Below are positions 43,038-52,260 of a stretch of 64,000 bases of DNA, one piece after another. The notes under the pieces were generated by a model. That model saw only the letters and a list, made by a program, of their open reading frames with translations, was not told the DNA's origin and did no database searches. Position 1 is the first letter of the stretch, and each line of letters opens with the position of its first letter. The position numbers and the translations under genes were made by a program. Source of the stretch: Ignavibacteriaceae bacterium (GTDB taxonomy: Bacteria > Bacteroidota > Ignavibacteria > Ignavibacteriales > Ignavibacteriaceae); assembly GCA_008933765.1 (NCBI GenBank), contig WBUK01000008.1, positions 62,001-126,000 of the forward strand. The letters are read 5' to 3'.

Positions 43038-44450
43038 CTATTTCATCAGCATCATTTTGCCGGTAAGTCTGCCGGAGTCGCTCTCGAGTGTGTAAAGATA
43101 TACACCACTCGTAAGGTTAGCGCCGTCAAACACGACAGAGTGTGAACCCGCAGACTGATAACCGTTCAACAGCTCAGCAACCTGCTGCCCAAGCATGTCG
43201 GTAACATACAACCGGACATTCGACGCTTTCGGCAAACTGAACTTAATAAATGTTGAGGGGTTAAACGGATTCGGATAATTCTGCATTAACGCAAAATCGT
43301 ACGGTTTATCAACTGTGCCGTCGTTAACGCCTGTCGGGTCGAAAAATTCAAATTTGTAAACTTTTCTCGTTCCGTTATCGGCAACATAAGCAGTTTTACC
43401 GTCAGCAGTAAGCACCACATCACTTGGTAAAGTCATCGGTGCACCGTTAGGGTCGGGATTCGAAGAACTGAACTGCGAGGGAAGTTCGTAAACGGGGTCG
43501 GCAAAATTAATTATCACATTAAAAGCCTTCACCCATCTTCTCGTGGTGTCAGTTCCGGCAACCCAAAGCCTTCCTTCGGAGTCAACATCGATACCGTAAG
43601 GAATTGTACTTGTGAAATCCAAATCCCTTGCCAAATCGGAAACTTTGGTTCCTGAATAAGAGTCAGGGTGAGTTTGGTCGCCGCCTGTCCACATAGCAAT
43701 ACCACCGGTAACTTCGTTGGCAGATTTCGAGTTTCTTGAAGTGTACCAGGGTGTTTCGGGGTTGGTGTAGTCACCCGTTCTATGAACCGCCACATCTCTA
43801 ACCACATCCAAACCGGCAGTGGCAAGCCCGCCCGGTACGGTTGGGTAAGTAGCCATCGAAATCCACGAGCCGCGCGCTGCAGCTGTTGGATCGTAACTGA
43901 AATTATAAAACCTGAATGATGTTTGATACGAAATACCGGTAAAAAGTACCGAATCCTTCGTTATCGCCGCACCGTGAATATAGGTACCATAACCCGCACC
44001 GTTTATGTTGAACCCAAACTTTTCAACCAGGTTGGTATCGGCATTTTTATAGTAATATTGTGCCGCTACTGTGTTGGGAGCAGTTCTCTGAAACGGTATA
44101 TTTGCGTTAATGTAAAGGTCCTTACCTAAGGCTGTAATACCTCTGATTGCGCCGATATTCCCGGTTAAGGTATCGGAGTCACCGTTGTAATTGTAATCAA
44201 TAAACCTGCGCATAACCGTGTCACCGGGCGTCAGATAATATATAGCATTGTGTGCATTAACTGATGTCGCTTTGGAAGAAGCAACATAGACTACTCCCTC
44301 CGAATCAATCGTCATTAAGTACGGTCTGACGAACGCAGTATCACTTTCGGGAAAATTGATAGTTTGGGTAAAATTCCAAACCTCGTTCTGCGCTCTCCCG
44401 CTGACCGCCAAAATGATGATGAAAGTTGTTAGTGTCAGTAGTCTTTTCAT
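43038..44450 (-). CDS. T9SS-secreted beta-propeller-like protein
   Basis: 470 residues from MKRLLTLTTF, with signal peptide ending VSGRAQ. The body has repeated NHL/SMP-30-like units (LMTIDSEGVVYVASSKA, IDVDSEGRLWVAGTDT, DVVLTADGKTAYVADNGT), the last two in tandem, so a beta-propeller is likely. The last 85 residues are a T9SS sorting domain (QNYPNPFNPSTFIKFSLP, GVYLYTLESD). AGAGG precedes this start; a longer frame would run into fabF and is rejected. It lies 16 bp downstream of fabF. Ligand or activity unknown. Confidence 0.8.
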   Translation of the reverse strand: MKRLLTLTTFIIILAVSGRAQNEVWNFTQTINFPESDTAFVRPYLMTIDSEGVVYVASSKATSVNAHNAIYYLTPGDTVMRRFIDYNYNGDSDTLTGNIGAIRGITALGKDLYINANIPFQRTAPNTVAAQYYYKNADTNLVEKFGFNINGAGYGTYIHGAAITKDSVLFTGISYQTSFRFYNFSYDPTAAARGSWISMATYPTVPGGLATAGLDVVRDVAVHRTGDYTNPETPWYTSRNSKSANEVTGGIAMWTGGDQTHPDSYSGTKVSDLARDLDFTSTIPYGIDVDSEGRLWVAGTDTTRRWVKAFNVIINFADPVYELPSQFSSSNPDPNGAPMTLPSDVVLTADGKTAYVADNGTRKVYKFEFFDPTGVNDGTVDKPYDFALMQNYPNPFNPSTFIKFSLPKASNVRLYVTDMLGQQVAELLNGYQSAGSHSVVFDGANLTSGVYLYTLESDSGRLTGKMMLMK

Positions 44451-44466
44451 TGTTAAACCTCTGTGG

Positions 44467-45720
44467 TTATTCTTCGAATTTTTTGAAAATAATGGAAGTG
44501 TTGTGCCCGCCAAAGCCAAAGGCGTTGCTCATGGCATAGTTCACTTCCCGTTCTTGTGGTTGATTAAAAGTATAGTTAAGGTCACACTCAGGGTCAGAGT
44601 GCTCAAAGTTAATAGTAGGTGGAATTTTGCCGTTTTTAATCGCAAGAATTGTAGCAATTGCTTCCACCGCACCCGCCGCTCCGAGCAGATGACCCGTCAT
44701 GCTTTTTGTGGATGATAAGTTCATTTTATACGCCTGGTCGCCAAAAACCGCTTTAATAGATTGCGTTTCAGCAATATCACCCAACTCGGTTGAAGTGCCG
44801 TGCATGTTTATATAATCAACCATATCGGGTTCAATCCCGGCATATTTAAGTGCCCGGTGCATAGCAAGCCGTGCACCTCGCCCTTCAGGGTCTGGCGCAG
44901 TGATGTGGTATGCATCGCCCGAAAGCCCATAGCCCACCACTTCAGCATAAATTTTTGCGCCGCGCCTCACTGCGTGCCCAAGCTCTTCGAGCACCAAAAC
45001 ACCCGCACCTTCGCCCATCACGAAGCCATCCCGGGTCTTGTCAAACGGGCGGCTTGCCGTCTCGGGCGAGTCATTCCGTTTCGAGAGCGCCTGCGCCGAG
45101 TTAAAGCCGGCAACTCCAAGCTCGCAAACCGGTCCCTCTGTGCCGCCGACGATCATCATTTCCGCCTGACCCTCTTTAATCAACATGAAAGAGTCAATAA
45201 AATTATGGTTCGAAGTTGCACACGCAGAAACTGCACAATAGTTGGGACCGCGGAAACCAAACTCAATCGATACCTGACCTGAAGCAATATCAGGAATTAA
45301 CATCGGTATGAAGAAAGGTGAAACCCTGTTAGGTCCCTGGTTAGCAAGCGTTAACGCCTGGTCTTCAAATATATTCATACCACCGATACCCGAGCCAATC
45401 ATAACGCCCGTATCATCCTTGTCCTCTGATGACATCGTCTCCGGGTCAAGCCCCGCGTCTTTTATAACATCTTTTGCAACAGACATTGCGTACTGTGCAA
45501 ACAGATCCATCCGGCGGGCTGATTTACGGTCCAAATAATTAAGCGGATCGTAACCTTTAAGTTCGCACGCAAATTTAGTTGCCACGCGGCTGGCGTCAAA
45601 CTTGGTAATTAACGCTGCGCCGCTTTTTCCTTCCATCATTCCCTGCCAAAACGATTCAACACTCAATCCGATCGGAGTAAGGGCTGCCATTCCGGTAACT
45701 ACTACTCTTCTGTCTTGCAT
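44467..45720 (-). CDS. fabF: Beta-ketoacyl-[acyl-carrier-protein] synthase II
   Basis: 417 residues. It has the condensing-enzyme triad: C167 in AVSACATSNH, His in NMHGTSTELGD and His in SMTGHLLGAAGAVEA. It elongates acyl-ACP with malonyl-ACP in fatty-acid synthesis. No acpP or other fab gene precedes it in the window, which is unusual since fabF often follows acpP. The downstream T9SS protein gene is close enough to be cotranscribed. Confidence 0.95.
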   Translation of the reverse strand: MQDRRVVVTGMAALTPIGLSVESFWQGMMEGKSGAALITKFDASRVATKFACELKGYDPLNYLDRKSARRMDLFAQYAMSVAKDVIKDAGLDPETMSSEDKDDTGVMIGSGIGGMNIFEDQALTLANQGPNRVSPFFIPMLIPDIASGQVSIEFGFRGPNYCAVSACATSNHNFIDSFMLIKEGQAEMMIVGGTEGPVCELGVAGFNSAQALSKRNDSPETASRPFDKTRDGFVMGEGAGVLVLEELGHAVRRGAKIYAEVVGYGLSGDAYHITAPDPEGRGARLAMHRALKYAGIEPDMVDYINMHGTSTELGDIAETQSIKAVFGDQAYKMNLSSTKSMTGHLLGAAGAVEAIATILAIKNGKIPPTINFEHSDPECDLNYTFNQPQEREVNYAMSNAFGFGGHNTSIIFKKFEE

Positions 45721-45995
45721 TTGCTCTCTTTTTTTGTTTAAAACTCGACTGATTTCCCGTTTAAGTGCCGGTTACCCGGGGGTTATTTGGCTCCGGGTTA
45801 ACACTTAACCGAAAGATGTAAAATATTAGAAAACCCTAACTTGTAAATTTAAATGTTTTTTGTTTAGAAATCAAACAAATATCTGATTTGCAGCGTTCAT
45901 TTGGAATTTTGCCCGCTGAAAAAGTGAAATGTTGCCGTTATGTCAGAAATGAAATGCTTCCAACACACCCCGGATTAATCAAGACGAAGACTAAT

Positions 45996-46454
45996 TTAAA
46001 ACTTATCCCACAAACCGAAAAGAAACTTCGGGTCTAAACCCAAATGTGCCGCTTTAAGCGTTGTTATTATCTGCGCCCTGTGATGCGCCTCGTGCGAAAC
46101 AAGATAGAAAAGAAATGAATTTATCCCTTTTGGGTAGCCTTTTACTTTCATATCCCCCCGGATACTTTTATCGATTAATTCACCAATGCGGTCGGCGGAT
46201 ATTAACAGCGCCTCGGAAATCTTTGTCTTGTATGTATAATCATCTTTTTGCAGCCTGATTAACCCGCCGGCAAGCCCGCCGCCGATCGCCTCAAGCCACT
46301 GAGCACGAACATTGTTAATGTGTGCAAACTGTGCACCGACACTTCTTCCGCCGTAAGAAGGTTTTACGCTCAAATAATGCTCAGGGATAACTTTTAGCAA
46401 ACTGATGGTTACACTATTTGCATTATCCCACGACTCTCTCAGACCAAGAAACAT
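45996..46454 (-). CDS. DinB/YfiT-family metal-binding protein
   Basis: 152 residues forming the four-helix DinB bundle. The likely metal ligands are His in GAQFAHINNVRAQW and the two His in VSHEAHHRAQI. Members are metal-dependent enzymes such as thiol transferases or DNA-damage-induced proteins of unknown activity. It is divergent from the SDR gene with 69 bp between starts. Confidence 0.85.
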   Translation of the reverse strand: MFLGLRESWDNANSVTISLLKVIPEHYLSVKPSYGGRSVGAQFAHINNVRAQWLEAIGGGLAGGLIRLQKDDYTYKTKISEALLISADRIGELIDKSIRGDMKVKGYPKGINSFLFYLVSHEAHHRAQIITTLKAAHLGLDPKFLFGLWDKF

Positions 46455-46523
46455 TTACGCTTCATTTTTTTTTGGTAAATTGCAACTAAATATATCTATA
46501 GTTCACAAAATAGTGATTTAGCA

Positions 46524-47294
46524 ATGAATATCAAAAGTAAAAATGTATTTATTACCGGCGCTTCTGCAGGAATTGGCGAAGCGACCGCTCAAGCTTTCGC
46601 TCAACAAGGCTGTAATTTGATTTTAACCGCAAGAAGACTGGAAAAAATTGAATCACTCGCCTCTGATATTATTAAGAACTCAAATGTAGAAGTGTTGCCG
46701 ATTAGGCTGGATGTGCGGGATAGAAAAGCCGTTTTCAAAGCCGTTGATACTATTAAAGAAAAGTTCGGCACGGTGGATATCTTAGTAAACAACGCCGGCT
46801 TGGGCAGAGGGTTAGAACCTCTTCACCAGGGAGAGATAGACAACTGGGAAGAAATGATCGACACGAACATTAAAGGGCTTTTATATGTTACTAAGGCTGT
46901 GCTGCCTCTTATGATTGAAAACGGAAGCGGGCACATAATTAACCTCGGTTCTGTTGCCGGCAGAGAAGTTTACCCCAACGGAAATGTTTACTGTGCCACC
47001 AAGTTTTCGGTTTTTGCGCTTTCCAAAGCCCTCAGGATCGAGCTTTATGACAAAAACATAAGAACAACAACGATTGACCCCGGTATGGTGGAAACTGAGT
47101 TCAGCCTCGTTAGATTTAAAGGCGACGAACAAAGAGCTAAAAATGTTTATAAAGGATTTACACCTCTGAAACCTGAAGATATAGCGGAAACCATCATATT
47201 TTGCGCAACACGCCCGCCACATGTCAACATTACTGAAATGGTTATCTACCCAACTGAACAAGGCAACACTACCTTGGTTAAACGGAGCAACTGA
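46524..47294 (+). CDS. Short-chain dehydrogenase/reductase (YdfG-like)
   Basis: 256 residues with the classical SDR elements: cofactor loop GASAGIGEATAQAF, VNNAGLGRG, active-site Ser in INLGSVAGREVYP and YxxxK in YCATKFSVFALSKAL. Arg in TARRLEK after strand 2 points to NADP. The C-terminal segment (RPPHVNITEMVIYPTEQGN) is that of YdfG-type 3-hydroxy acid dehydrogenases. Its TGA shares a base with the recD2 ATG (TGATG), so the two are translationally coupled although functionally unrelated. Confidence 0.9.
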   Translation: MNIKSKNVFITGASAGIGEATAQAFAQQGCNLILTARRLEKIESLASDIIKNSNVEVLPIRLDVRDRKAVFKAVDTIKEKFGTVDILVNNAGLGRGLEPLHQGEIDNWEEMIDTNIKGLLYVTKAVLPLMIENGSGHIINLGSVAGREVYPNGNVYCATKFSVFALSKALRIELYDKNIRTTTIDPGMVETEFSLVRFKGDEQRAKNVYKGFTPLKPEDIAETIIFCATRPPHVNITEMVIYPTEQGNTTLVKRSN

Positions 47295-49435
47295 TGCCTG
47301 ATAGACTAAAGGGTGAAGTTGAAAAAATCACTTTTTACAGTGAAGATTCCGGTTTCGGGGTTATAAGGCTCCGCTCCGGCAGAACTATTACCGGAACCCT
47401 TCCGAAACTTAATGAAGGTGACAGAATTGAAGCCGAAGGTGAATGGATGGTTCACCCTAAATTTGGCGCTCAGCTTAAGGTTTCCAAAATAACCATTCTG
47501 GAACCTAAAGGGAAAGCGGCAATTCTTAAATATCTTCTCTCGGGGGTTATTAAAGGTTTCACAAAAACAACTGCAAAACGCTTTGTCGATCTCTACGGCG
47601 AAGACGCATTGGATATTTTGGAGAAGGAACCGAAAAAAATTCTGAAGGTGCCCGGCATCTCTGAAACTCAATACGATATTATCCTTAAAAGCTGGAGCGA
47701 GCAGAAAAACCTGCGGAATCTCGTGATTTTCCTGCAAAAGTATGACATTCCGCTAACTCACGCTTCCAAAATTCTGGAGAGATATGGGGACGCTTCCGAA
47801 ACGATAATTCTGACCAACCCCTATAAAATGATTTTTGATATCCGCGGAATTGGCTTCAAAACTGCCGATAAAATTGCACAAAAGGTTGGGCTGAACCACG
47901 ATTATCCGCCGCGGATAAAAAGCGGTGTGCTTTATCTTCTCGAAGGTGTCGCAAACAGTTCCGGGCATGTGTTTCTGCCTTATGATGAACTTGCGGAAAT
48001 GGCGGAAAAAAACCTCGGCGTGAATCTCGACCAATACGGTAAACAGTTTCAGGAACTGATCGATGAAAGAAGACTGGTTGTTCTTGACCAAAATGTTTAT
48101 CTGCGCGAAATTTACGATTCCGAGAGAATCATCGAGGGGAAAATCCTTGCCCTCTCAAAACCTAAAAACGATGTTACAACCGGGTTCTTTACTCCCTTTT
48201 CAAAAAAACTTAAATATCTTGCCGAGGAGCAACTTCTGGCAGTCAAACTTTCTACTGAAAATAATTTCCTGGTGCTGACGGGAGGCCCCGGAACGGGAAA
48301 AACAACAACCATCAAAGGGATAATCGACCTATATACCAAGTGTCAGCTAAAAGTTGCGCTGACCGCACCAACCGGAAGAGCAGCAAAAAGAATGTCGGAA
48401 GTTATCGGCAAAGAGGCTAAAACTATACATCGCCTGCTTGAGTATGACCCCGTAACCGGAGGGTTCCTTCATAAAAAGAATTTTCCGCTTAAGGTTGATC
48501 TGTTAGTGGTTGACGAGGTTTCGATGATTAATACTTTTCTGATGGCTTCGTTACTTTATGCCGTGAGCGATAAAACAACGGTTATCTTTGTCGGTGATAA
48601 AGACCAGTTGCCGGCAATTGGGCCCGGAAATATTCTGCACGATATTTTGGAATACGATAAAGTTCCGATTGTCCGTTTAACCAAAATTTTCAGGCAGGCA
48701 GAGCAAAGCAGGATTATTACCAATTCGCACCTGATTAACAAAGGGATTATGCCCGATTTGAGCATTGACCGTGAGGGCGACTTTTTCTTCATGCCCGAAA
48801 ATAACAGCGAGAACATTCCGCAGCTGCTGCTTGATCTTGTTAAAAAACGGATTCCGGCTAAGTATGGCTACAATTCGTTCACAGATATCCAGATTCTTGC
48901 ACCGATGTACAAGGGCGCGGCAGGTGTGGATGAAATTAACCGCTTTTTGCAAAATGGGCTGAACGACCAAAAGGTGCTAAAAACGAAAGCCGACCGTGAG
49001 TATAAACGGAACGACAAGGTGATGCAGTTGGTTAATAACTACGAAAAAGATATCTATAACGGCGATATCGGGTTTATTTCAGGTACTACTGACAATAATG
49101 ATGCGCTCGAAGTGGTGTTCGGTGAGAATATTGTTGAAATTACAACCGGCGAGATTGATGATATTACTCTGGCTTATGCCTGCACTATTCACAAAAGCCA
49201 GGGTTCTGAGTACCCGTGCGTTATTGTAGTTTTAACAAATGAGCATAATTTTATGCTGAAACGAAACCTGATTTATACAGCTATTACCCGTGCAACTAAT
49301 TTGTTGATTTTGGTGGGAACCGAGCGGGCTATCCGCCTTGCGGTTTCAAATAACACAGAACAGAAAAGATATACATCGCTTTTCAAACTTACCGATTCAA
49401 ACTGGAAAGAACTTAAACCGGCAAAAGAGTTTTAA
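47294..49435 (+). CDS. recD2: RecD2-type ATP-dependent DNA helicase
   Basis: 713 residues, the length of stand-alone RecD2. The N-terminal OB-like part (LKGEVEKITFYSEDSGFGVI) and helix-hairpin-helix region (KVPGISETQYDIIL, DIRGIGFKTADKIAQKVGL) precede the SF1B motor: Walker A GGPGTGKTTT near residue 330, LLVVDEVSMIN, GDKDQLPAIGPGNIL, RLTKIFRQAE and YACTIHKSQGSEYP, ending with YTAITRA. It unwinds DNA 5'-3' and acts in repair outside RecBCD. Confidence 0.95.
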   Translation: MPDRLKGEVEKITFYSEDSGFGVIRLRSGRTITGTLPKLNEGDRIEAEGEWMVHPKFGAQLKVSKITILEPKGKAAILKYLLSGVIKGFTKTTAKRFVDLYGEDALDILEKEPKKILKVPGISETQYDIILKSWSEQKNLRNLVIFLQKYDIPLTHASKILERYGDASETIILTNPYKMIFDIRGIGFKTADKIAQKVGLNHDYPPRIKSGVLYLLEGVANSSGHVFLPYDELAEMAEKNLGVNLDQYGKQFQELIDERRLVVLDQNVYLREIYDSERIIEGKILALSKPKNDVTTGFFTPFSKKLKYLAEEQLLAVKLSTENNFLVLTGGPGTGKTTTIKGIIDLYTKCQLKVALTAPTGRAAKRMSEVIGKEAKTIHRLLEYDPVTGGFLHKKNFPLKVDLLVVDEVSMINTFLMASLLYAVSDKTTVIFVGDKDQLPAIGPGNILHDILEYDKVPIVRLTKIFRQAEQSRIITNSHLINKGIMPDLSIDREGDFFFMPENNSENIPQLLLDLVKKRIPAKYGYNSFTDIQILAPMYKGAAGVDEINRFLQNGLNDQKVLKTKADREYKRNDKVMQLVNNYEKDIYNGDIGFISGTTDNNDALEVVFGENIVEITTGEIDDITLAYACTIHKSQGSEYPCVIVVLTNEHNFMLKRNLIYTAITRATNLLILVGTERAIRLAVSNNTEQKRYTSLFKLTDSNWKELKPAKEF

Positions 49436-49506
49436 GGTAGAATTGGCGCCTTAGTTTGGGGGTGCTGTTTCTTTATGATTGTGGCTTCGTAAGGGGTGTG
49501 GCTTCG

Positions 49507-50838
49507 TCAGAATTGCTGTTTCGTAAGAATAAAAAGGAGTTCGTTCGGAAACTGAAAAGATTTCTTTTTAACAAAAATACCGGTTGAAGTGCTTATACCC
49601 ATTAAAAGTTCATCGAGAAAAGCGGTGTAGTTTTCAGACATCCCTTTTTCTCTGCCGCCTATGCTTAAAGAGGGGAAAGAAACCGCCACCGATTTTGCCG
49701 CCAGAGCATTGCTTAAAATTCTTTGTGCACTCCCCTTTTCCTGCCTTTCGATACACGAGAGTGTTTTGAACAAAAAGACTACATCGTAATCTGAAAAATT
49801 TATGTTATTATCTAAAAGATCGGCATTTTCGCTTAAGAATTTTGGCGCTGTTTTTCCTGATGATTTTTCAACACGGCTTGGCTCATCTTTACCCGACGGT
49901 GTTACTGCACGGCTTGACTCATCTTTCCCCGACGGGGTTGCTGCACGGCTTGACTCATCTTTCCCTGACGGGGTTGCTGCACGGCTTGACTCATCTCTCC
50001 CTGACGGGGTTGCTGCACGGCTTGACTCATCTCTCCCTGACGGGGTTGCTGCACGGCTTGACTCATCTACTGCGGATTTTTTTTCAGAAAGGCTAAAGTT
50101 AAGTTTTTGGTTTGATTGCTCGGCAAAAAAGAGATTAAGCGCTTGATTAAGCAAAACATCTATATCAGAGCAGCGATATTTTTCAATTTTTTCAGTATAT
50201 ACCACAAACATAAAAGGGTTGCACCCACAGGCAGCATCATAAATCTTCAGTTTTTCGCCATTTGGGGCTAACTCCGAAAAAATTGTTTCAATAAACAGAG
50301 GGTAAAAACTCATCCTTTCTGCGGTTGATACATGTGAACGCAAAATTTTTTCGATTCTATCCTGCGCGTATATAATTTTTTCGATTCTATCCTGCGAGCG
50401 CAATTTTTTTTCGACTCTATCCGATTTCCAAGTACTGCTCTCACCACTACCACCCACAGAATCAACGATTTTATCTTCGTCTTCTATTTTGTTTTTACCA
50501 TTTTTCGAAAAATCATTGTTTCTCGATTCTGTTATCGGCACCATACCGTTGCCATTGATCCCCGTGCCTCGGTTTTTGTTATATGGTAATTCGGCAGATA
50601 AATTAGCATCCGTCCCCTTCCCTGCAAATTCCAAAACTGAGCCGAATTCATCCGAAATATATGCGCCGTAAATCTGATGAAGTTTCTTTTTAACGCTTTT
50701 TTCAGCCGCTTTTTCTCTGTTATAGCGCTGCAACATCATTCGAATCGTGCGACGGATCGTCCCCTCATATAGCCGCGAATACTTCCCGGAGCGCCTTATT
50801 GCTTCTAAAATCCGCTCTTCTGCTTTTTCCTTATCCAT
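49507..50838 (-). CDS. ArmA/RmtB-like 16S rRNA (m7G1405) methyltransferase with repeat insertions
   Basis: 443 residues, but only about 250 are conserved. Residues 1-62 (GKYSRLYEGTIRRTIRMMLQ, KKLHQIYGAYIS) match the N-terminal domain of Arm/Rmt enzymes; HVSTAER at 169-175 and the SAM motif IYDAACGCNPFMF (199-211) match theirs, as do YRCSDID (221-227), DVVFLFKTLSCIERQ and VAVSFPSLSIGGREKGMSEN (385-404). Characterised members methylate G1405 N7 in the 16S decoding site and give high-level resistance to 4,6-linked aminoglycosides. Two insertions split the fold: 63-168 (polar) and 258-329, a 12-residue unit repeated six times. Whether it is active cannot be told. Confidence 0.75.
   Translation of the reverse strand: MDKEKAEERILEAIRRSGKYSRLYEGTIRRTIRMMLQRYNREKAAEKSVKKKLHQIYGAYISDEFGSVLEFAGKGTDANLSAELPYNKNRGTGINGNGMVPITESRNNDFSKNGKNKIEDEDKIVDSVGGSGESSTWKSDRVEKKLRSQDRIEKIIYAQDRIEKILRSHVSTAERMSFYPLFIETIFSELAPNGEKLKIYDAACGCNPFMFVVYTEKIEKYRCSDIDVLLNQALNLFFAEQSNQKLNFSLSEKKSAVDESSRAATPSGRDESSRAATPSGRDESSRAATPSGKDESSRAATPSGKDESSRAVTPSGKDEPSRVEKSSGKTAPKFLSENADLLDNNINFSDYDVVFLFKTLSCIERQEKGSAQRILSNALAAKSVAVSFPSLSIGGREKGMSENYTAFLDELLMGISTSTGIFVKKKSFQFPNELLFILTKQQF
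49852..50067 (-). repeat. 36-bp x 6 in-frame repeat inside the methyltransferase
   Basis: Six units encoding DESSRAATPSG(R/K) and variants (residues 258-329). The first two are alike; the last two are degraded (AVTPSGK, VEKSSGK). There is no unique spacer between units. Confidence 0.9.
50345..50430 (-). repeat. 30-bp x 3 in-frame repeat in the methyltransferase
   Basis: TCGATTCTAT recurs at 50351, 50381 and (as TCGACTCTAT) 50411. It encodes repeated DRIEK(I/K)(I/L) segments just before the SAM-binding domain. Confidence 0.85.
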
Positions 50839-50920
50839 CAGATAAAATCACAGCTTTCGTCCATCAGATAAAATCATTACTTTCGTCCATCAGATAAAAT
50901 CACAATCTTTATCCATTAGT
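50834..50920 (-). repeat. 26-bp x 4 repeat spanning the start codon of the methyltransferase
   Basis: TCCATCAGATAAAATCA-type units begin at 50834, 50860, 50886 and 50912 (last with changes). On the minus strand the first three contain ATGGA, the first two codons of the gene, so three possible ATGs are spaced 26 bp apart and lie in different frames. Confidence 0.9.
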
Positions 50921-51057
50921 CAAAAATCACTACTTTTCGAAATAACAAAACATGGGTTTTAAACTTAAAATCCGGTTTTCTCTTTCCGTAAAATTGCCCG
51001 TCAACCACGCAATGACCAACATTTTATTCAAGTACATCTCCACCACCGATTTCCTTC

Positions 51058-51150
51058 AACTTATTGGTTAGTCTCATGTAAAAACTATGTTAAGTATTAT
51101 CGCCAAGCCCGCAACTTATCGGTAAGTCTGGTGTAAAAACGAAGGTTATG
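51058..51150 (-). repeat. Duplicated 3' end of tgt (54-bp period)
   Basis: CAACTTATYGGTWAGTCT with GTAAAAAC occurs at 51058 and 51112. On the minus strand the downstream copy would encode FYMRLTNKLKE, a variant of the true C-terminus FYTRLTDKLRAW, after the real stop at 51097-51099. Confidence 0.85.
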
Positions 51151-52185
51151 TATGGTTGCCAACCGCCCCGCGAGTGTATCACCAATCTTAAAGAGATGGT
51201 GCAAATAACTGCGCGAATAATTCCGGCAAGTGAAGCAATCGCACCCCTCTTCAATTGCGCCAAAATCTTTGATGTGTATATCATCCTGCATATAAATGTT
51301 ACGGTAGAACCCCTCTTTCAGGTCATCGCGGGTGTTAATTCCCGCAAAATTTTTAAAAACATAAAGCCGCTTGTGTCTTGCATCGCGGGTTGGGATAACA
51401 CAATCAAAAATCTCATATCCGGCTTCCCACGCTTTCACCAAATTTTCAGGCTTGCCGATCCCAAGCGCATGTTTAGGGAAATTTTCGCCGATTAAATCTG
51501 CAACATATCCCACCATATCCAACAATTTTCCGTCGTCATCGATGGGCCATCCACCGAACCCAAAGCCGTCAAAACCGATTTCCAACAGCGCTTCTGCGCA
51601 GGCTTTTCGAAGTGTCGGCTCGTTTCCGCCCTGCACCACTGCGAAGAGCAACGGGCGCCCTTCCTCACCCAACTTTCTGATTTTTAACTGTTCTTCGAAC
51701 TCTTTTTTGCACCTTTTCGCCCACTTTACTGTCAGTTCAACGCTTTCTTTCTGAGTTTCTCGCGCTGCTACAGGGTGCGTGCAATAGTCGAGGCAGTACA
51801 TTATATCCGAACCGATCTTAAACTGATATTTAATGCACTTTTCGGGTGTTAAAATGCTTTTTTCTCTCTCATTTTCCAACCGGTAAGTGAAGCCGTCTTT
51901 GTGAATTGTGCCCGCACCTGATTCGGTTATTAGCGAATAAACCTGAAACCCGCCTGAATCTGAAATCACAGGGCGTTTGAAATTCATAAACTTGTGGATA
52001 CCTCCGGCACCCTGAACGGTTGAAAGTCCCGGCTTTGTGCTCAGGTGAAGTGTGTTAACCACTATTGATTCAACGCCGCAATCGGTAAGATCATCCGAAT
52101 CTACACTACGGACTATTCCCCGGGTGCCGTCAGGCAGAAAAATTGGGAATTTCATTTCACCCGCACGGGTTTTAAGTGCTTTCAT
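51097..52185 (-). CDS. tgt: Divergent tRNA-guanine transglycosylase
   Basis: 362 residues from MKALKTRAGE, chosen because AAGGA lies six bases upstream; an upstream ATG at 52212 is less likely. Zinc ligands are C315, C317, C320 and H346 (CDCFTC ... IHN), the nucleophile is D261 in FDCVIPTRDAR and the base-binding Asp is D76 in SDSGGFQVYS. Tgt exchanges G34 of tRNAs for the queuosine precursor preQ1. The substrate loop is unusual: canonical GGLAVGE is GGWPIDD (211-217), and TRNARNG is TRDARHK, so the base specificity may differ. It lies between the methyltransferase and rsmI, all on one strand. Confidence 0.9.
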   Translation of the reverse strand: MKALKTRAGEMKFPIFLPDGTRGIVRSVDSDDLTDCGVESIVVNTLHLSTKPGLSTVQGAGGIHKFMNFKRPVISDSGGFQVYSLITESGAGTIHKDGFTYRLENEREKSILTPEKCIKYQFKIGSDIMYCLDYCTHPVAARETQKESVELTVKWAKRCKKEFEEQLKIRKLGEEGRPLLFAVVQGGNEPTLRKACAEALLEIGFDGFGFGGWPIDDDGKLLDMVGYVADLIGENFPKHALGIGKPENLVKAWEAGYEIFDCVIPTRDARHKRLYVFKNFAGINTRDDLKEGFYRNIYMQDDIHIKDFGAIEEGCDCFTCRNYSRSYLHHLFKIGDTLAGRLATIHNLRFYTRLTDKLRAWR

Positions 52186-52260
52186 CTGAATCCTTTTTGA
52201 GATTTCATTCACTATGTACTTCTTCTATGCCGGTGTTTTCAAAAATCTTCATCTGAACCT
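52181..52260 (-). repeat. Duplicated tgt start region (67-bp period)
   Basis: TTCATCTGAAYCCT/TTCATCTGAACCT occurs at 52181 and 52248. On the minus strand it carries AAGG(A)TTCAGATGAA, i.e. the ribosome-binding site and ATG of tgt; the upstream copy lies in the last codons of rsmI. Confidence 0.65.

Noticed and set aside
49852-50067. Regular 36-bp repeats that could suggest a CRISPR array
   Set aside because: Units are directly joined without spacers, keep the reading frame and encode a 12-residue protein repeat; no cas genes are near.
51058-51300. Possible frameshifted tgt with C-terminus in another frame
   Set aside because: The tgt frame is complete and ends with the expected residues; the similar downstream sequence is a 54-bp duplicate beyond the stop.
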